Of a stretch of 64,000 nucleotides of DNA, positions 60,413 to 64,000 are shown in pieces (position 1 is the first letter of the stretch; each line of letters opens with the position of its first letter). The stretch covers positions 1,302,001-1,366,000 of the forward strand of contig JAWKRG010000003.1 in the NCBI GenBank assembly GCA_041389725.1. Direction: 5' to 3'. The stretch comes from Polyangiaceae bacterium (GTDB lineage: Bacteria > Myxococcota_A > Polyangia > Polyangiales > Polyangiaceae). Both the position numbers and the translations under genes were made by a program. The notes under the pieces are model-generated. The model was not told the DNA's origin. It did not search any database and saw nothing but the letters and a program-made list of their open reading frames with translations.

Positions 60413-61948
60413 ATGAATTCGATGAAGTGGAACACCCTCAGCCGGGCCAGCAGCCTGCTTGGCCTTGCAGTCGTCGCGCACACGGGTTGCGTCGCTCTCC
60501 ACGAGGGGGAAGGGGGCCCGGACGAGGAAGTTGCAGAAGCCACCGGCGGCATCATCGAGAACAGCGAGGACTGGGACTGGATTGGCTTGCACTCGCGCAC
60601 CAGCGACCCGCTATACAACGCGTTCCCGGCTGGCGACGTGCGCAACTCTGTGACGGCAGCGAACGCCGTGGCGACTCTGGGCGGCTGCACCGCCTATCTC
60701 GTTTCTCGGGAACACGTGATGACGGCTGACCATTGCTTCCGCAGCAACGCTGGAGTTCTGCCGTCGACCATTACTGCAACGGCCAGGTTTCTCAGGGACA
60801 CGGCCAGTCCTGCGTCCTTCACCTGCAGTGGTCCAATCCAGGTCGACCCGGCCGCAGATACTATCTCACTTCGGTGTCAGCCTGACTCTTTGGGGCGCCT
60901 GCCTGGCGACATCGTCTCGCCAGTGCGGGTCTCTCGTTCTGCGCCCGTCCACGGCGAAGACCTTTTCGGTATCAGCTACAATTGCCGCTGTGACGATTGG
61001 ACCACCGGCTGCGCGACCGTCGGCTTCCCGGGCGCCGCCACGGCGAAAAACAGCGGCGGCGCGTGCAACGGCCCGGACGGCTTTGGCGGTCTCTACCGTC
61101 TGCTCGCTCCCGGCGGACTGGGGCAGACGCACGCCTCCCGCATCAAGAACTGTGAGGTCAACAACTCGAACTCGACGTGGACTTCGGACTCCACGCTGCG
61201 TCGCGGCTTCAATAGCAACTGCGACAATCTCACGGGTTCCTCAGGCGGTCCCGTTTTCAGCCGGCTGAGCGGATCGGTCGTCGGGGTAAACAGCCACTGG
61301 TTTCACACCGGCGGCACGTACAACGCAAGCGGGGAAGTCTGGAAGTGGATGCGCCAGGCAGACCGGAACGGCAACTCGCTGCTGGAAGCCGCGGAAGTGG
61401 GACGCAAGTTCGCCTGGCAAACTTGGACCACCGACGGTGGCGCGGCGAGCGTGTGTCCGCCCAATCAGGCAGTCGCGGGTTTCGAGTGTGAAGGATCCTA
61501 CTGTGACAACGTCCGACTGTTGTGCGAACCCGTCCCAGGTGGCACCGGCGCAACGAACCTCACCCCTGCGTTCTCTGAGGAACAACCGGGTCTGCGAGGA
61601 TGCTCAGGCAACCAGGTCATGGTGGGCATCAGCTGTAGCGGGGACTACTGCGACAACATTCAGCTCCGCTGCGCAAACGTCGGTGCCGTATCGGGCTGTT
61701 CGACGACGGCTTCGTTCTCCGAGGAGAGCGGACCGTTCTTCGATCGAGAGAACCGTTTCGTGCGACGTGCTGCCTGCACCGGAAGCTTCTGCGACAACGT
61801 GAGCTTCGAGGTGTGCCGGGTCAACACCGGTAGTGCGACGTGCCAAGACAGTTGCGGCGGGGCTTCGACTTCCGGAGCGTGTTTCTGCGATTCGCTCTGT
61901 GACGGCTTTGGCGACTGCTGCTCGGATGTTGCTTCGATGTGCCGATGA
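60413..61948 (+). CDS. Trypsin-like serine protease (S1) with somatomedin-B-like C-terminal domain
   Basis: Exported protein of 511 residues. Signal peptide ending near AHTGC; a short propeptide with GGIIENSEDW where zymogen cleavage would be expected. The S1 set is present: His107 (VMTADHCF), Asp149 (AADTISL) and Ser277 (TGSSGGPVF). After the protease comes an EF-hand-like loop (DRNGNSLLEAAEV), Cys-paired units (YCDNVRLLC, YCDNIQLRC, FCDNVSFEVC) and a terminal segment CQDSC...CFCDSLCDGFGDCC that has the Cys spacing of somatomedin-B domains. It is divergent from the CHAT/subtilase operon, so both protease sets may belong together. Confidence 0.85.
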   Translation: MNSMKWNTLSRASSLLGLAVVAHTGCVALHEGEGGPDEEVAEATGGIIENSEDWDWIGLHSRTSDPLYNAFPAGDVRNSVTAANAVATLGGCTAYLVSREHVMTADHCFRSNAGVLPSTITATARFLRDTASPASFTCSGPIQVDPAADTISLRCQPDSLGRLPGDIVSPVRVSRSAPVHGEDLFGISYNCRCDDWTTGCATVGFPGAATAKNSGGACNGPDGFGGLYRLLAPGGLGQTHASRIKNCEVNNSNSTWTSDSTLRRGFNSNCDNLTGSSGGPVFSRLSGSVVGVNSHWFHTGGTYNASGEVWKWMRQADRNGNSLLEAAEVGRKFAWQTWTTDGGAASVCPPNQAVAGFECEGSYCDNVRLLCEPVPGGTGATNLTPAFSEEQPGLRGCSGNQVMVGISCSGDYCDNIQLRCANVGAVSGCSTTASFSEESGPFFDRENRFVRRAACTGSFCDNVSFEVCRVNTGSATCQDSCGGASTSGACFCDSLCDGFGDCCSDVASMCR

Positions 61949-62106
61949 TTCGCCCACGGCTGGGGCCGCGTGTCGGTTGGATCCAGCCCGCCGCGGCAGC
62001 GCAAAGAATCGAGCGACCACCAAACAAATCTTGTCAGCTCTCTTTCGAGCACGTCGAAACCCTTCCTGTCCGGTTCATGAGAAACGCTAACCAAAGGGCA
62101 TTCACG

Positions 62107-63906
62107 ATGAAGTTTCGCACCCCCCAATCCGTGCTCGCTGGCTTGGGCACGGCGCTCCTGCTGACGAGCGTTGCGCCTGCCGCGCACTCCGCCCCAGTCG
62201 ATGACCTGCGTCGCGGCACACGCATCCTGCTCCGCGGAGCGTACGCTTCCGTTCGCGGTCAGCCAATGTCGGCCGACTACCTAGAAGTCTCGAAAACCGA
62301 AGGGACTCTCGACTTGGTCGTGAGTGCCCGAGCGCTCGGCATCGACTACGACGCGACTTTCCACCTATCCGCAGCCGTTGAGGGTGATCGCATCACATGG
62401 ACCTTCGATGAGGCGCCGTCGAGCCCGTGGGACCTCGGGGGCGGTGTGCGCGTTCATCGAGTGCGCGGAAAACTGGTGGGGCGGTTACACTGGCTACCGG
62501 GCGGGATGGCCAGCGACTGTGGCGGACTGGCCTGCAACTACAACGTGGGCATCGAGTCTATCGCTGGCACCGTCATCGAAGTGCACGGAGAAAGCCCCAA
62601 CCCATGGCTTCTAGGTCTCGCCAACGAAAGCTGGATCGAAACCATCGGGACGCCCGTCTTCTCGCTGTACGCGGGCGTGCCGCAGCCAGCCCTCGCTGGG
62701 TTTGAAATCGCGATTCCCAGCACGCGGATGTGCACCAGCACGGTGGAACGTCGCTATTCTGGAGAAGTCCGACTGACTTCCGCGCCTTCGCGGCACGGAG
62801 CTTGGGTCGACGTCTCCAGCTCGGACCCGGACCGACTCAGCCAGCGGCGCGTATTCGTGGCCGAGGGTGAGACGACTGCACGCATCACCGCTCGCTTCCC
62901 CGGCGACTACGCGGGCAACGTCGTGTTTACCGCAGCCGCGGGCGGGGTGATGCAGCGCCAAACCGTAAGCGTGAACGCTTGCCTACCAAGCGTGGATCGG
63001 CGCTACTTGATCGACACACTGCTAGAAGACGTCTACGAGTGCGCGAGTTGCCTCCAATTTGCTGCAGTGAATGATCGAGGCGACAGCGTCGCCCTCCGAG
63101 ACGGCAAATGGAGCGCGGCAGCTGCCGGGTCCAAAGCAAGCGGCTTGGACGAGTACATCGGTGGGCAGGTCCAGCAAGCCAGTATCAACCCGCTGGGCGA
63201 CCTTCTGCTCCGCGTGAAAGCGGCCGACGGGAAGGAAGTGGCTGCACACGTCCGCGGCTTCATGCGTGATTCGGAAAAAATAGCGTGGCTGGCCGATTTC
63301 TCTCCGACGCTGGCGCATGCGAGCGGTACGGCCTTTGGCCTGTGCCCGCAAGGACCGTGCGTCTGGAACGGGCCTGCGAGTCAGCAGTTGCCGCTGGCAT
63401 CGAAGTCTCAACCCGTCGGCGTGATGGGGACCGGCGTCTTCGTCGCAAACGACACTTCCGGAGCGCTGCTACAGGGCGAATGGAGCTATCTGCTCGAACA
63501 GGGGCGCTTTGGTTCGTTGGGGGGTAGTACATCCATATCCGCAGTCAACGAAGCAGGCACTGCGGTGGGCTGGTCCGAAGCCAGCCCCGGGCTCCGAGCA
63601 GCGGTCGCGTTCGAACCAACGGATTGGTCCAAACCGATCCCACTGAACCTGCCCAAAAACGTCAAACGCAGTGCAGCCGTGGGCGTCGCAGAAGACGGCA
63701 CAATCGCGGGCAATGCGGAAACGGACGACGGCAAGCTGCGAAGCTTCCTGGCTCACGCTCAGCTTGGCGCGGTCTTCTTGGATGGCCTAGTCGAGGCTCA
63801 AAACGTCGAGTTGCACGAGGTGCTGGCCGTGAGTCCCGGAGGCTTGATCGTCGTTCGGGGTTTGCGCGCTGGAAAGCCCGAACTGTTTGTACTCCGAGAG
63901 AAGTGA
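62107..63906 (+). CDS. Large exported protein of unknown function
   Basis: Protein of 599 residues with a signal peptide (VLAGLGTALLLTSVAPAAHSA). The first third is β-rich with a Cys pair (DCGGLACNY). A middle segment (about 215-300) reads like an Ig/BACON-type β-sandwich (GEVRLTSAPSRHGAWVDVSS, ARITARFPGDYAGNVVFTA). The last part has repeated HAF-like/propeller-like units (INPLGDLLLRV, VNEAGTAVGWSE, VAEDGTIAGNAE). It lies 158 bases behind the trypsin-like protease gene on the same strand. AAAGGG is present before the ATG. The frame extends upstream to 61939 but without a signal peptide. Confidence 0.75.
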   Translation: MKFRTPQSVLAGLGTALLLTSVAPAAHSAPVDDLRRGTRILLRGAYASVRGQPMSADYLEVSKTEGTLDLVVSARALGIDYDATFHLSAAVEGDRITWTFDEAPSSPWDLGGGVRVHRVRGKLVGRLHWLPGGMASDCGGLACNYNVGIESIAGTVIEVHGESPNPWLLGLANESWIETIGTPVFSLYAGVPQPALAGFEIAIPSTRMCTSTVERRYSGEVRLTSAPSRHGAWVDVSSSDPDRLSQRRVFVAEGETTARITARFPGDYAGNVVFTAAAGGVMQRQTVSVNACLPSVDRRYLIDTLLEDVYECASCLQFAAVNDRGDSVALRDGKWSAAAAGSKASGLDEYIGGQVQQASINPLGDLLLRVKAADGKEVAAHVRGFMRDSEKIAWLADFSPTLAHASGTAFGLCPQGPCVWNGPASQQLPLASKSQPVGVMGTGVFVANDTSGALLQGEWSYLLEQGRFGSLGGSTSISAVNEAGTAVGWSEASPGLRAAVAFEPTDWSKPIPLNLPKNVKRSAAVGVAEDGTIAGNAETDDGKLRSFLAHAQLGAVFLDGLVEAQNVELHEVLAVSPGGLIVVRGLRAGKPELFVLREK

Positions 63907-63911
63907 ACACC

Positions 63912-64000
63912 ATGAAACTCCAGAAACTGATTCGCTACGCTTTTCTCTCTGCATTGATCCTCTTCCCCGCATGTGGCGGCGCAGGTGGCTGCTCGATTGG
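63912..64000 (+). CDS. Lipoprotein, N-terminal fragment at the window edge
   Basis: Starts five bases behind the previous stop and runs off the right edge with 29 codons visible. The visible part is a signal peptide (basic KLQKLIRY, hydrophobic AFLSALILF) with lipobox-like FPAC followed by GGAGG, the same kind of Gly-rich spacer as in other lipoproteins of the window. Nothing can be said about its function. Confidence 0.6.
   Translation, partial: MKLQKLIRYAFLSALILFPACGGAGGCSI

Overview
The window looks like chromosomal DNA of a large-genome, high-GC myxobacterium, most likely of the Polyangiales (Sorangium/Polyangium-type). The signs are dense GC-rich coding on both strands and many exported lipoproteins with Gly/Ser/Thr-rich spacers behind the lipobox. 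There are also myxobacterial cysteine-rich repeats, a eukaryote-type Ser/Thr kinase, a DUF2378-like protein and two ECF sigma/anti-sigma pairs. I see no rRNA, tRNA, CRISPR array, phage or insertion sequence. No gene-free stretch exceeds about 300 bases once the small genes below are counted.

Layout. 1-1753: 5' part of a fibro-slime/DUF4215 surface protein. 1935-13002: a chemosensory locus. A zinc-binding (CZB) soluble receptor faces an operon cheA-cheW-receptor-cheY-cheB-cheR-cheX-like-REC/CheX-HDOD, whose genes mostly overlap by a few bases. 13039-18672: an OmpA-like lipoprotein, a PEGA-type protein, a Ser/Thr kinase and a cysteine-rich lipoprotein. 18816-29997: mixed housekeeping (TerB-like, MATE, exported PHP protein, ArfB, GNAT) ending in an ECF sigma/FecR anti-sigma operon. 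30039-34528: a TonB-type receptor coupled to an EF-hand lipoprotein. 34633-42842: a VAO-type flavoenzyme, an SPL-like radical SAM protein, an RNA pseudouridine synthase, a lipoprotein built of five near-identical repeats, and a cobalamin-type radical SAM enzyme that carries a lipoprotein-like tail. 43040-46760: small exported proteins and a VapBC module lying between two ~123-bp direct repeats. 46855-53874: membrane and lipoproteins, a fatty acid hydroxylase, a phosphoesterase and a molybdopterin oxidoreductase. 54117-64000: an ECF sigma, anti-sigma, CHAT protease and subtilase operon, divergent from a trypsin-like protease with a somatomedin-B-like tail and two further exported proteins.

The most notable parts are four. 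(1) The sigma/anti-sigma/CHAT/subtilase operon next to a trypsin-like protease looks like a regulated protease module at the cell envelope. (2) The cobalamin/radical SAM protein has a lipobox and three DDGVAExAPPP repeats fused to its C-terminus. (3) The chemosensory operon has two CheX-type phosphatase motifs and an HDOD output protein, so its output may not be a motor. (4) TANNNT boxes recur 6-8 nt before start codons that lack a Shine-Dalgarno, which suggests many leaderless messages.

Starts were chosen by signal peptides, Shine-Dalgarno sequences and overlaps. Several reading frames extend far upstream of the real start.
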